From positions 62,001 to 126,000 of the forward strand of contig NZ_LZHV01000055.1 in the NCBI RefSeq assembly GCF_001667275.1: 64,000 nucleotides of DNA, in the 5' to 3' direction. The notes below the pieces were generated by a model. That model did not search any database. It was given only the letters and a program-made list of their open reading frames with translations, and was not told where the DNA came from. The position numbers and the translations under genes were made by a program. Every line of letters begins with the position of its first letter. Position 1 is the stretch's first letter. This document shows positions 52,415 through 60,692 of this stretch, piece by piece. The stretch is from Mycobacterium sp. ACS4054 (GTDB taxonomy: Bacteria > Actinomycetota > Actinomycetes > Mycobacteriales > Mycobacteriaceae).

Positions 52415-53650
52415 CTAGAGTTTGTCGAGACAAATCAGCGTGTCGAGAAGGACGGCGACTCCGTCGACTAGCGCCTGATCCGGTGTCGTTTCGTCGGGGT
52501 TATGACTGATTCCCTTTTCGCTGGGCACGAAGATCATGCCCACAGGCCCCAGACCGACCAGGTTGGCGCAGTCGTGGCCGGCTCCACTGGCCACCCTGGC
52601 GGTCGACAGTTTGCGGGCTCGCGCAACTTCGGTGATTAGCTCCTGCAAATTTTTGTCGGTGGCCGCCGCAGGCTTGACTGGTAGCGCCCTGACCTCGAGC
52701 ACGCACCCCGTAACGCGTCCGATGTTCGCGAGACGGTCGTGGAGCTGCGCCATCGCGTCCGCGGCTTTGGCATCGTCGATGGCCCGCACATCGAAGCTCA
52801 GCTCACAATGCCCCGGAACAACGTTGGTGGCACCAGGGCTGGCAGTGATGCGACCAACCGTTGCGACATCGGCCGGTCCGTTGGTGGCGAGCTCCTGGAC
52901 AGCAAGCACAACTTGTGCCCCGGCGACGAGGGCGTCGTGGCGGAAACCCATAGGCGTCGTACCGGCGTGATTAGCCTCGCCAGTAATGGAGATCGTCCCC
53001 CAACGCTGAGATGTGATGGCGGTGACGACTCCGATCGCCGTCCCACCGTGCTCGAGCACCGGACCCTGCTCAATGTGTAGTTCCAACATGGCGGCGATCG
53101 GGTGCCATGCAGCCGCAGCGGCTTGCCCCGGATCGCAGCCGATGGCTCGAAGCCGTGCGGCCAGGGTCAATGCGTCGGCACTGGGTTCTTCAAGTTCGTG
53201 AGGCTGCAGCTTTCCCGCGACAGCCCGGCTCCCCGTAAATGGGGGCGCCACTACCCCTTCCTCGTTGGCGAAGGCGCAAACCCGCAACGGATGGCGCGTT
53301 TCGAGCCGAGCGTCGTGGAGGCACGCCAAGACTTCGATCCCGGCAACCACGCCGTAGGCCCCATCAAGCGGCCCTGCGTTTATCACCGTGTCCAGGTGGC
53401 TGCCGGTGACCAACGGGGCCAGTCCAGAAACCGTGCCTGGCCGATCGGCGAGCAGGTTCCCGACCGCGTCGATGTGAATGTCGGCTCCTGCAGCCTCAGC
53501 CCACTCGGAAACAAGCTTGACGGCTGCTCGATCTTCGGCGGACCACGCCAGACGAGTGATGCCGCGGCCGGGGCTGTGCCCGATTTGGGCCAATTGCCTA
53601 ATGCGTGAGAGCAAGCGGGACTGATTTACCGGAGGAGCGGACCCTGTCAT
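52415..53650 (-). CDS. M20-family amidohydrolase (N-carbamoyl-amino acid hydrolase/allantoate amidohydrolase type)
   Basis: 411 residues. Di-metal motifs: GSHLDT, GPLDGAYGV, CAFANEEGV, LELHIEQGPVLE, then GAGHDC and PSEKGISHNPDE. A dimerisation lid lies at about 210-330. These enzymes cleave N-carbamoyl amino acids or allantoate in purine/hydantoin nitrogen scavenging; which substrate is used cannot be told. The start shares a base with the stop of a small upstream frame. It lies just after tRNA-Pro, and third-position A/T seems more frequent than in neighbours, suggesting acquisition. Confidence 0.9.
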   Translation of the reverse strand: MTGSAPPVNQSRLLSRIRQLAQIGHSPGRGITRLAWSAEDRAAVKLVSEWAEAAGADIHIDAVGNLLADRPGTVSGLAPLVTGSHLDTVINAGPLDGAYGVVAGIEVLACLHDARLETRHPLRVCAFANEEGVVAPPFTGSRAVAGKLQPHELEEPSADALTLAARLRAIGCDPGQAAAAAWHPIAAMLELHIEQGPVLEHGGTAIGVVTAITSQRWGTISITGEANHAGTTPMGFRHDALVAGAQVVLAVQELATNGPADVATVGRITASPGATNVVPGHCELSFDVRAIDDAKAADAMAQLHDRLANIGRVTGCVLEVRALPVKPAAATDKNLQELITEVARARKLSTARVASGAGHDCANLVGLGPVGMIFVPSEKGISHNPDETTPDQALVDGVAVLLDTLICLDKL

Positions 53651-53835
53651 CAGACAAGTTGGCCGTAGGTGCGCGGTAACTGAGCGTTCGTCTCAGAGTT
53701 CCGGTGGTAGCAGTCAAGATTGCCGAACCTCAATGTGTCGACGGCTCTGTCGATTAAGAGCGCCAGCTCCGGCGAGGGAACCATATCGTGGACCTTTCTG
53801 CCGTCGCGCATCTCCACGGTCTCCGACGCGAGCAC
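53650..53835 (-). CDS. Small ORF or C-terminal gene fragment upstream of the amidohydrolase
   Basis: 61 residues from GTG 53835, ending in a TGATG overlap with the amidohydrolase gene. The frame remains open about 18 codons further upstream, to a TAA near 53889, without a start codon, which is what a truncated gene would look like. No family recognised. The 234 bases between it and the next plus-strand gene contain nothing else I can support. Confidence 0.4.
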   Translation of the reverse strand: MLASETVEMRDGRKVHDMVPSPELALLIDRAVDTLRFGNLDCYHRNSETNAQLPRTYGQLV

Positions 53836-54069
53836 ATTTAATATGGCTGCGACGGCTTGCGTTAATGGCGCGACGTCGGTGACATTTTAGGTGTTAACGG
53901 CATCGGACTACAGGTCAATGGCGGTCGCTGCCCGACGACAGTTCGAGCGAGGGCCGGTTCCCGCACTGTGACCAACCCCAACGCCCAAAAGTGACGCACG
54001 CCATAGCTTGACCAGCACCAATTAGGGCATCCTAACCATTCGTTTGTATGACTAATGGTGGGGAGCGCA

Positions 54070-54300
54070 ATGGCCGACCTGGACTTTGCCTATGACCTGA
54101 CCCTCGACGAGGCGCGTCGGCGCAGCGCGGTGCTCGAAGCGATCGGTGACGACTGGGACCCCGTCGCCGTGCTCGCCGAGGAACAGCGTGCCTACGACAT
54201 GCTGTATTCGAATTTGGACGCCGACCAGCAGCGGATTTACGACGAGCTGGTCGAAGCAGGCGTCCTGCCTTCACGGACGGCCGATCGTGTTACCGATTGA
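54070..54300 (+). CDS. Small acidic conserved protein
   Basis: 76 residues from ATG 54070, preceded by GGGGAG; ATG 54055 is less well spaced. Acidic and helical (TLDEARRRSAVLEAIGDDWDP, EEQRAYDMLYSNLDADQQ). It resembles small actinobacterial proteins of unknown function. It overlaps the next gene by 14 bases. Confidence 0.68.
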   Translation: MADLDFAYDLTLDEARRRSAVLEAIGDDWDPVAVLAEEQRAYDMLYSNLDADQQRIYDELVEAGVLPSRTADRVTD

Positions 54301-54502
54301 TCCGACCGCCGACCGTAGCCGCCGCGCCTGGCTGCCCTGCCCGCACTGCAATCACCGCGCCAAGTGTGGCGATTGCCGCAGCACCCGAAACTGCGACACG
54401 CACTGGCAGTACCTGCTGAGCAACCGGGGGACCCTCGTACACCTGCAGTGCTCGGATTGCGGCCATCTCTGGTCCACCGACACGCACCGCCGCACCGCCT
54501 GA
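54287..54502 (+). CDS. Cys-rich zinc-ribbon-like small protein
   Basis: 71 residues from GTG 54287. Cys pairs in CPHCNHRAKCGDC and CSDCGHLW, with an extra Cys and His between them (NCDTHW), could hold one or two zinc ions. It overlaps the upstream small gene in a different frame, suggesting a translationally coupled pair. Function unknown. Confidence 0.6.
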   Translation: MLPIDPTADRSRRAWLPCPHCNHRAKCGDCRSTRNCDTHWQYLLSNRGTLVHLQCSDCGHLWSTDTHRRTA

Positions 54503-54519
54503 CCCTGGGCTTTTCGCCG

Positions 54520-54942
54520 CTATTGCGTGGCCACGAACGAGAAGTTCCCCGTGGAAATCAGGTCCGGGTCGACGACGCAGCGGGTGCCGTCGACGTTCGC
54601 CGGCCCGGATACCACCTTGGCCGCGGCCGCGGCTCCGGCGGCATTGCGGGTGGGACCCCAGCCGCCGACCAGGCCGTGGCCGTTGTCCGAGAGGGCCACG
54701 CAGCCGCCCCGGCCCTCGGCAAGAACGTGGCAGTCGGTCGCGCCGTGCTTCTCGGCGCAATGACTGATCGCGTACGCCTCGACGTCAGCCAGGCTGGCGT
54801 GGTTGCCGCCGACGGTGACGTCGACGGAGTGGGTGGAGTCCGACCCGGCGATCACGATGTAACCGCCCTGAGCCTGTGCCGGCGCGGCCAGTCCGACAGC
54901 ACAAACAGCGAGGATCACCGCGGACGCAAGAGGCTTGAGCAC
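54520..54942 (-). CDS. Secreted DUF4189 protein
   Basis: 140 residues. AAAGGAAGC lies just before ATG 54942. A signal peptide ends at AAPAQAQG. The mature DUF4189 domain includes AISHCAEKHGATDCHVL and GRGGCVALSDNG, with a later Cys (RCVVD), so two disulfides are likely. Mycobacteria carry several such exported proteins of unknown role. Confidence 0.83.
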   Translation of the reverse strand: MLKPLASAVILAVCAVGLAAPAQAQGGYIVIAGSDSTHSVDVTVGGNHASLADVEAYAISHCAEKHGATDCHVLAEGRGGCVALSDNGHGLVGGWGPTRNAAGAAAAAKVVSGPANVDGTRCVVDPDLISTGNFSFVATQ

Positions 54943-55120
54943 ATGCTTCCTTTCACATCGTGTTCCGGCAGAAGATGTGCCGTACTGCTAACGGTGATGG
55001 GTCGACGCCGATTAGGTTGCGTACTTAACAAGGCCTTGACACGCGCGTAGCAAATCTTCACAGTTCCGACACGCTGCCCGTGAGACGCGGCCGCCCCGAC
55101 ACGTTCTGGCTGGAAGAAGC

Positions 55121-56038
55121 ATGATTACCGTCATGGACTCTGAATTGAAACGCTGGCTGGACTCCGGCGAGCACTTCGACTACCTCGGCTTCGACATCTT
55201 CTACCGCGTCGAGGGCAGCGGACCTCCGCTGCTGCTGATACATGGCTACCCGTTCAATTCCTTTGACTGGGCGCCGATCTGGCCAAAGCTGACGCAACGG
55301 TTCACGGTCATCGCGCCGGACATGATCGGGATGGGGTTCTCCGCGAAACCCGTTGCGTACCAATACTCGGTGCACGACCACGCCGACATGCACGAGGCAC
55401 TCCTACAGCACCTGAACATCACCAACGCGCACATCCTGGCCCACGACATCGGCGACTCGGTGGGCCAGGAACTGTTGGCACGGCACGAGTTTGGCCAGCA
55501 AAGCTATGGCCCGATGCGCATCGACTCGATCACCTGGCTCAACGGCGGCATGTTCATCGAGTCCTACACACCCCGGGCGGCGCAGAAGTTGATGTCCGGC
55601 ACCCCGTTGGGCGACCTCTTGAGCCCTCTGCAGAACAGCCCGGTGTCCAAACGGTTGCTCGAACCGACGCTGCGCGAGATGTTCGGCCCGAACACCAAGC
55701 CGACCCCGCACATGATGAACGTGTTCAACCAGATCCTGGACTACAACGACGGCCGCCGTGTGCTGCACAAGGTTGGCCGGTTCATCAACGATCGCCTCAC
55801 GCACCGCAACCGATGGGTGCGCGCCATGCGGCAGACCGCCGTGCCGATGCGGCTGATCGACGGGCCGATCGACCCCAACTCCGGTGCCCACCTGGCGCGC
55901 CGCTATGCCGAGGTGATACCGAACGCCAATGTGGTGATGCTTGCCGACGACATCGGGCACTGGCCGCAACTCGAGGCGCCCGAAGCGGTGCTGACGCACT
56001 TCCTCGCCCACATCGACCGCATCGCCCCCGGGGGCTAA
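55121..56038 (+). CDS. Alpha/beta hydrolase with Asp nucleophile (epoxide hydrolase/dehalogenase-like)
   Basis: 305 residues. Oxyanion motif HGYPFNSFDW; the nucleophile elbow HDIGDS has Asp instead of Ser, as in epoxide hydrolases and haloalkane dehalogenases; a late acid is in DGPIDPNSG and the His in DDIGHWPQLEAP. The lid region (about 150-220) is helical. The substrate is unknown. ATG 55121 follows GGAAGAAG. A TTGACA at 55036-55041 looks like a -35, but no good -10 follows at the right distance. Confidence 0.86.
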   Translation: MITVMDSELKRWLDSGEHFDYLGFDIFYRVEGSGPPLLLIHGYPFNSFDWAPIWPKLTQRFTVIAPDMIGMGFSAKPVAYQYSVHDHADMHEALLQHLNITNAHILAHDIGDSVGQELLARHEFGQQSYGPMRIDSITWLNGGMFIESYTPRAAQKLMSGTPLGDLLSPLQNSPVSKRLLEPTLREMFGPNTKPTPHMMNVFNQILDYNDGRRVLHKVGRFINDRLTHRNRWVRAMRQTAVPMRLIDGPIDPNSGAHLARRYAEVIPNANVVMLADDIGHWPQLEAPEAVLTHFLAHIDRIAPGG

Positions 56039-56187
56039 CCGTGATGCGGCGGCCGCTCGTCGCGAAGCCGGCCCTCGTCCGACGCCGCGCGCATCTGCTC
56101 CTCGTCGCCGAACCGCTCCAAGTCCTCGGGCGTCATGCGCGGCGGCTTCGGCGCGGCCGGTGGTGGCTGACGGGGTTCGGCGGGCAC
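56035..56187 (-). CDS. Putative 50-residue leaderless small protein
   Basis: GTG 56187 opens a 50-residue frame: a Pro-rich start (PRQPPPAAPKPP) and a charged helix (MTPEDLERFGDEEQMRAASDEG). CATAAT ends 6 bases before the GTG, as expected for a leaderless transcript. The 3' end overlaps the convergent hydrolase gene by 4 bases. A longer frame to 56250 would cross the end of the upstream gene. No family known to me. Confidence 0.5.
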   Translation of the reverse strand: MPAEPRQPPPAAPKPPRMTPEDLERFGDEEQMRAASDEGRLRDERPPHHG

Positions 56188-56193
56188 GTGCCG

Positions 56194-56199
56194 ATTATG
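56194..56199 (-). promoter_or_regulatory. -10 element for the 50-residue ORF
   Basis: CATAAT on the minus strand, 6 bases before GTG 56187. The corresponding -35 position is weak (CTCCCG). Confidence 0.4.
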
Positions 56200-56201
56200 G
56201 C

Positions 56202-56879
56202 TCAAGGCTGAAAGGCCGGGAGGATCGTGCCGGAATCGCGAATCTCCCAAATACTGGCCTTGGTGATGCCGTCGAAGTTGATCTTGTTCAGCGTCGCCCG
56301 CGAATACGTGAGATCGATGGCGACCTGCGTCGACGTGTTGCCGTAGGGATCGGTCATCGGGAAGGTGCCCTGCACGTTCACCGCGGACGCGTCCGGATAA
56401 GTCATTCGTGCGTACCTGAGGATGTCGATGGTGTCCATCCGGGCGCCGTCTTTGATCATCTGCTCGCTGTAGTTGTCGCGAATGGCGAACCGGGCGTCGA
56501 CCACGTCGCCGCTGGGGCCGGGAGCGGTGGTGAAGGTGACCCCATCCGGCTTCTTGGGGCCGGCCGGCGTCGACGGTGGGGCCTCGGTCGATGCCGGTGG
56601 GCTCGCCGCGGCCGAACTCGGCGGGGCCGAGTCACTCTTCCCGTCGAAAACCCAGCTCCTGCCGACGAGGACGAGAAGCACCAGCGCCCCCAACGTGGCC
56701 AACGCCAGCGCCGCCTTTCCCGGGACGCCCTTTTTGGGCGGCTCGGTGGCGAACGCCCACTCGGTGGTCCAGTCGGTGCCGTCGAAATACCGCTGCAGCC
56801 CGTGGCCCACGCCGGCGGGGTCGGGGTACCAGCCCGGCGCCGACTTCGGCGGGGGCGGCGGCACCCGTTCAGATGGCAT
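56202..56879 (-). CDS. DUF2510 membrane protein with external domain
   Basis: 225 residues from ATG 56879. The N-terminal DUF2510 motif is PGWYPDPAG followed by RYFDGTDWT, then a membrane segment (about 65-85), a Ser/Pro/Ala-rich linker and an external domain of about 110 residues. DUF2510 is common at the cytoplasmic end of actinobacterial membrane proteins; function unknown. The longer frame to 57083 runs through a separate small gene and is rejected. Confidence 0.8.
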   Translation of the reverse strand: MPSERVPPPPPKSAPGWYPDPAGVGHGLQRYFDGTDWTTEWAFATEPPKKGVPGKAALALATLGALVLLVLVGRSWVFDGKSDSAPPSSAAASPPASTEAPPSTPAGPKKPDGVTFTTAPGPSGDVVDARFAIRDNYSEQMIKDGARMDTIDILRYARMTYPDASAVNVQGTFPMTDPYGNTSTQVAIDLTYSRATLNKINFDGITKASIWEIRDSGTILPAFQP

Positions 56880-56943
56880 CCACCCATTTTCGTCGTGACC
56901 GTGGCATCCCGGCCACCCGCCCGGGACGGATGCCGGTTGCGCG

Positions 56944-57078
56944 TCAGTCCTCGTGGTCGGGCTCGGTGAGTTCCGGCGCGTGCTCACGCGTCGCCATTCC
57001 GCCTTCGCGCCCGTGATCCGCGGGACCGGGCCGGCCACCCTGGGGCTCGTCGTCGTCCTTCTTCGCATGCTTGGCCAT
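56944..57078 (-). CDS. 44-residue charged small protein
   Basis: ATG 57078 follows a near-perfect AAAGGAGG ribosome site with about 5 bases of spacing. The 44-residue frame is strongly charged: MAKHAKKDDDEPQGGRPG at the start, TREHAPELTEPDHED at the end. Predicted disordered. It lies 64 bases upstream of the DUF2510 gene on the same strand. The ribosome site is the main reason to believe it. Confidence 0.62.
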   Translation of the reverse strand: MAKHAKKDDDEPQGGRPGPADHGREGGMATREHAPELTEPDHED

Positions 57079-57123
57079 CGCAACCTCCTTTGTCGACCGA
57101 AGGACTACCCGCGGCGGGAAGTG

Positions 57124-57984
57124 CTAAGACTTGAGCAACGCCTTCCGCAACGTCGGCCGAACCACTTGCCTTAGGTATGGCGCGGTTGGCTGATCGCCCC
57201 ACCGATGCGCCCCGTGCGCGGAGGGGTGGCTGAACGTGCAGACGATCATGCGGTGGCTACCGAGGAACGCCTCGTGGTGGTGGTCGTCGTACGCGCGACT
57301 GGGCACGAGGATGGGTTTGACCCATTTGCCAACTGCCCTTCCTTGAATCACGACGATGGTGGGTTCGAGGATCTTCATCGTGGCGCTGAAATGCTCACCG
57401 CAGTTCGCGAACATCGTTGCGGTCGGGCGACCGTTGCTGCTGCCAGGCGGCGCTGCCGAACACAAGAGGCGGTTCACCAGGGCAAAACCATCGAAGATGT
57501 GAAATGGCTTGCCGTCATTGGGTTTAACGACCTCGCCTTCGTAGTCTGTGCCTTCGCCCGTTCCCATGAGGATGCGTAGAGCCGACGTTGTTCCCCGCAT
57601 GTGCGGATTGCGGCCCTTGTGCGTACCGGTCGCGTAGTACCGCTTGTCCAGGCCCGTCAAGTCGTGGACTTGCTGGTATCGGGCGCCGAGCGTGACGCGG
57701 GCCCGCAGTTCCGGCGCGTCCTTCGGGAAGCCCGACTCCTGGCCGACGACAACGATTCGCAGCGGCTTGCCATCGACAAACAGGTCGAAGTGTCGCCCGA
57801 CGTGGCTCATTGTTCCCTCGCGGAAGCTATCGCCGGGGCGACACGAGTGGCGGCAATCCGCCTGACGCAAGCACACAAAATCCGATTCGGTCAGCAGATT
57901 CTTCTCGACGTATCGGCGGAGCTTGGCGATCCGGCTGCGAGTTGAGGCGCGGTCCACCGTGATTACCGGCCGTTGGGTTGCCAT
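57124..57984 (-). CDS. Uracil-DNA glycosylase superfamily-like protein
   Basis: 286 residues. The arrangement resembles the UDG superfamily: a central VVVGQESGFP (motif 1-like), ALVNRLLCSA, then ANCGEHF and MKILEPTIVVIQG (the usual helix and strand before the second motif), and TFSHPSAHG (motif 2-like). Three Cys near residues 40-48 (C-x5-C-x3-C) recall the iron-sulfur ligands of some UDG families. Canonical catalytic residues are not certain, so it may be a divergent or inactive member. ATG 57984 lacks a strong ribosome site. Base composition looks less GC-rich than its surroundings. Confidence 0.5.
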   Translation of the reverse strand: MATQRPVITVDRASTRSRIAKLRRYVEKNLLTESDFVCLRQADCRHSCRPGDSFREGTMSHVGRHFDLFVDGKPLRIVVVGQESGFPKDAPELRARVTLGARYQQVHDLTGLDKRYYATGTHKGRNPHMRGTTSALRILMGTGEGTDYEGEVVKPNDGKPFHIFDGFALVNRLLCSAAPPGSSNGRPTATMFANCGEHFSATMKILEPTIVVIQGRAVGKWVKPILVPSRAYDDHHHEAFLGSHRMIVCTFSHPSAHGAHRWGDQPTAPYLRQVVRPTLRKALLKS

Positions 57985-58228
57985 ACACGGTGGTTTGCCC
58001 AACCGTCTTGAGGGCTAATCCGCGACCGGCCAGTTTTCCGCCGGCAGTGGGCATCTCATCTGTGGCCAGACGATGCTACCGCGTTGGCTGCGGCGCCCTC
58101 GAGCGGTTCGCCAGTGCTTTGCCGCGGACTGGCCCACGGGGCTCACGTCCGTGAACTCACGACGACCCCGGCGTGACGGTTCGGCGTTCGGCGCGTCGGT
58201 GTGCCCAGGACGGGCTATGACTCTAGGG

Positions 58229-58525
58229 GTGAGCAACCAGGTGAACCTGACCCCGCAGGAAAGCTCGTTGATCGGCGAGAGTCATCCCGAGGCTCTGACG
58301 CGCATGGACGAGAAGTCGCTGAAGGATTTGCAGAGCCGGCTTCGGCAAGCGCGCGAGAAGAACTTCAGCCTGCTGCGCCGCAAAGGCGCGGCCCGGGTGG
58401 AGGCCGAGGGCGCCCGCGGTTCCGCCCAGCCGGCCAACGAGAAGCGCGGCGAAAAGGTGGAGATCTTCGACCAGGCTCTGGCGCGGGTCAGCGAGCGCCT
58501 CGGTGCCATAGGCGACGTGCAGTAG
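58229..58525 (+). CDS. Small charged helical protein
   Basis: 98 residues from GTG 58229 (ATG 58217 is an alternative). Rich in Arg, Lys, Glu and Ala with heptad-like spacing (LKDLQSRLRQAREKNFSLLRRKGAARVEAEG, split by an Ala/Gly stretch). It could form a coiled coil or bind nucleic acid. No family recognised. The 226 bases upstream hold nothing else supported. Confidence 0.62.
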   Translation: MSNQVNLTPQESSLIGESHPEALTRMDEKSLKDLQSRLRQAREKNFSLLRRKGAARVEAEGARGSAQPANEKRGEKVEIFDQALARVSERLGAIGDVQ

Positions 58526-58554
58526 CCAGTTGAAATTCGTGGTTTAGAAGTGGC

Positions 58555-59322
58555 ATGCGCTGGGCACACAGCGCCATGTTCGCGCGCCACTTTTCCCGTT
58601 TCCTCACTTCCGCTGTAGTCGGGGTGTCGGGCGTCAGCGCTTCGGTCCTGGCTTCTGCGCTCCCGTTGGCCTCCGCCGATTCGTGTCCCGACGTGCAGGT
58701 GGTGTTCGCCCGCGGCACCGATGACCCGCCGGGCCTCGGTCCGACCGGACAGGCGTTCGTCGACTCCCTGCGCCCGCGCGTCGGCGCAGGTTCGTTCGAC
58801 GTGTATCCGGTCAATTACCCCGCCACCCACGACTGGACGAGCGCGGGGGAGGCGGGCGTCAGGGACGCGGGCGCGCACATTGTCTCGTTCGCCCACGACT
58901 GCCCAAACACCAAGATGGTGCTCGGCGGCTACTCCCAGGGCGCTGCCGTCATGGGCTTCGTCACCTCGCCCTCAGTGCCGGCCGGGATCGATCCGGCGAG
59001 CGTGCCCAAACCGCTGGAGCCCGAGGTGGCCAACCACATCTCGTCAGTCGTGCTGTTCGCGCTGCCAAGCGAAAAGGCGATGAACTTCTTCGGCGAGCCG
59101 CCGGTCGTCATCGGCCCGATGTACCAGGCCAAGACCATTCAGGTATGCGCGCCGGGGGACCCGATCTGCTCCGACGGCATGAATTTTGTCGCACACGACA
59201 CGTACTCGACCAACCCGGCGATGATCGACCAGGGCGTGGCGTTTGCGGCCAGTCGCCTCGGTTCCGGTGCGGCTCCCAGCGGGCCGACGACGGCCGTTGG
59301 GTTCTCCGGCTCGGCCAGTTAA
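58555..59322 (+). CDS. Secreted cutinase-family esterase
   Basis: 255 residues. A signal peptide runs to about residue 41 (PLASADSC). Cutinase landmarks: VVFARGTDDPPGLG, the nucleophile Ser in GGYSQGAAV, Asp in CAPGDPICSDG and His in VAHDTYSTN, with four Cys pairing as usual in the family. Mycobacterial cutinase-like proteins are lipases or esterases acting on cell-wall or host lipids. The C-terminal 20 residues are Ser/Gly-rich. Confidence 0.93.
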   Translation: MRWAHSAMFARHFSRFLTSAVVGVSGVSASVLASALPLASADSCPDVQVVFARGTDDPPGLGPTGQAFVDSLRPRVGAGSFDVYPVNYPATHDWTSAGEAGVRDAGAHIVSFAHDCPNTKMVLGGYSQGAAVMGFVTSPSVPAGIDPASVPKPLEPEVANHISSVVLFALPSEKAMNFFGEPPVVIGPMYQAKTIQVCAPGDPICSDGMNFVAHDTYSTNPAMIDQGVAFAASRLGSGAAPSGPTTAVGFSGSAS

Positions 59323-59385
59323 AGCCGATACAGCACAAGGCGTTTCGCCCCCGGTGTCGATCTGGCGACGTCCGATGGGCGCGAG

Positions 59386-59391
59386 CATAAT
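59386..59391 (+). promoter_or_regulatory. -10 element of the PEP-mutase-like gene
   Basis: CATAAT ends 6 bases before GTG 59398, consistent with a leaderless mRNA. The -35 candidate TGGCGA near 59363 is weak. Confidence 0.45.
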
Positions 59392-59397
59392 CGGGTG

Positions 59398-60228
59398 GTG
59401 GATTCGCACGCGGTAGCGCAGTTTCGCCGGCTTCATCAAGAGGGGTGTTTTCTCATCCCGAACCCGTGGGACGCCGGTTCCGCGATCGCCCTCGCGAACC
59501 TCGGCTTCCCGGCGCTGGCCACGACCAGCGCCGGCCTGTGCTTCGCGCGCGGTCTGCCGGACACCCCGACCGCGCTGTCCGTCGACGCCGCACTGACCAA
59601 CATCGCCGAAATCGTGGCCGCGGTAAGCGTGCCCGTCAACGCCGACTTCCAGGCCGGGTATGCCGAAGACACCGACGAGCTCTCGGACAACGTCGCCCGC
59701 TGCGTGGCCACCGGCGTAGCGGGGCTCTCGATCGAAGACGGCACGGGCGCCGCCGACAAGCCGCTCTTCGAACTGGCCGAGGCCACCGATCGCGTCCGCG
59801 CCGCGCGCGCGGCGATCGACAACTCCGGGACCGGCGCCGTGCTGACCGGCCGCGCGGAATGCTTCCTCTACGGCCACCCCGATCCGCTCGCCGAGGCCAT
59901 CCGCCGGCTGCAGGCTTATGCCGAGGCGGGGGCCGAGGTGCTCTTCGCGCCGGGCCTTCGGACCAAAGAGGAGATCGCCACCCTCGTCGACGCCGTACGG
60001 CCGTATCCCGTCAACGTTCTGATGTCATCCGACACGGGGTTAACGGTGACCGATCTCGCGCGGCTAGGGGTGCGGCGGATCAGCGTCGGCTCGGCCTTGA
60101 GTCGCGTCGCATGGGGCGCGTTCCTGGCGGCCGCGCGAAAGCTGATCGAGGACGGGTCCTTCGCGGGACTGGCGGGCGCCACCGGATTCGACGAGCTGAA
60201 CGCGCTGTTTACCGGGCGGTCGAGCTAG
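59398..60228 (+). CDS. Isocitrate lyase/PEP mutase family enzyme
   Basis: 276 residues with a TIM-barrel plan: FLIPNPWDAGSA, NADFQAGYAED with metal ligands, GLSIEDGTG, the lid-loop region GRAECFLYG and LFAPGLRTKEEI. The family includes PEP mutases, oxaloacetate decarboxylases and methylisocitrate lyases; the lid lacks the KKCGH motif of true isocitrate lyases, so another carbon-carbon or carbon-phosphorus bond is acted on. GTG 59398 is chosen over GTG 59395 by the -10 distance. The 3' end overlaps the convergent DUF4383-like gene by 20 bases. Confidence 0.87.
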   Translation: MDSHAVAQFRRLHQEGCFLIPNPWDAGSAIALANLGFPALATTSAGLCFARGLPDTPTALSVDAALTNIAEIVAAVSVPVNADFQAGYAEDTDELSDNVARCVATGVAGLSIEDGTGAADKPLFELAEATDRVRAARAAIDNSGTGAVLTGRAECFLYGHPDPLAEAIRRLQAYAEAGAEVLFAPGLRTKEEIATLVDAVRPYPVNVLMSSDTGLTVTDLARLGVRRISVGSALSRVAWGAFLAAARKLIEDGSFAGLAGATGFDELNALFTGRSS

Positions 60229-60658
60229 GGCGCTTCCGCAGATCGGCGAGCGAGTTTCGAAGGCCGCCGTCCAGCCGAATCTGGACCGCCGCCACCGCGA
60301 GCATCACCCCCGCGGTCACCAGGTGCACCACCGCGTCGGTGACGTTGTTGGGGAAGGTGAAGACGACGGCGACCTGATGCGAGAAAAAGGCCCAAATGCC
60401 CGGCAGCGCACCGGCTGTCGCGGCCAGCAGCAGATACAGCACCGCCCACGACTTGCGCGCCGCGAACACCAGGCCCGGCGCGAAGAGGGCGAGGCCCGCG
60501 ACGGCGTGCCAGCCGTTGTAGTCCATGCCGAGCAGCTGGACGGTCGGCGCGGTGGGCCCGGTCGCGAAGCTCGGATTGATGACCAGGCCGATCACCGCCT
60601 GGACGACATGGAAGGCGCAGATGACCAGCAGCCCGATCTGGGCGAAACTCCACCTCAC
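60209..60658 (-). CDS. DUF4383-like four-helix membrane protein
   Basis: 149 residues from GTG 60658 with four membrane segments. Conserved-looking points are GMDYNGWHAVAGLALF and the NNVTDAVVHLVTAG near the end. The C-terminal 20 residues are basic. Function unknown. It has a well-formed promoter with a 17-base palindrome between -35 and -10, so expression is probably controlled by a repressor. Confidence 0.75.
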   Translation of the reverse strand: MRWSFAQIGLLVICAFHVVQAVIGLVINPSFATGPTAPTVQLLGMDYNGWHAVAGLALFAPGLVFAARKSWAVLYLLLAATAGALPGIWAFFSHQVAVVFTFPNNVTDAVVHLVTAGVMLAVAAVQIRLDGGLRNSLADLRKRPSSTAR

Positions 60659-60692
60659 GTTGCACCCCCTTGTGCACGGCGGGATGGATCGA

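Noticed and set aside
58073..58228. N-terminal extension of the small helical protein at 58229
   Set aside because: Arg/Trp-rich sequence unlike the rest of the protein, with no ribosome site at its start.
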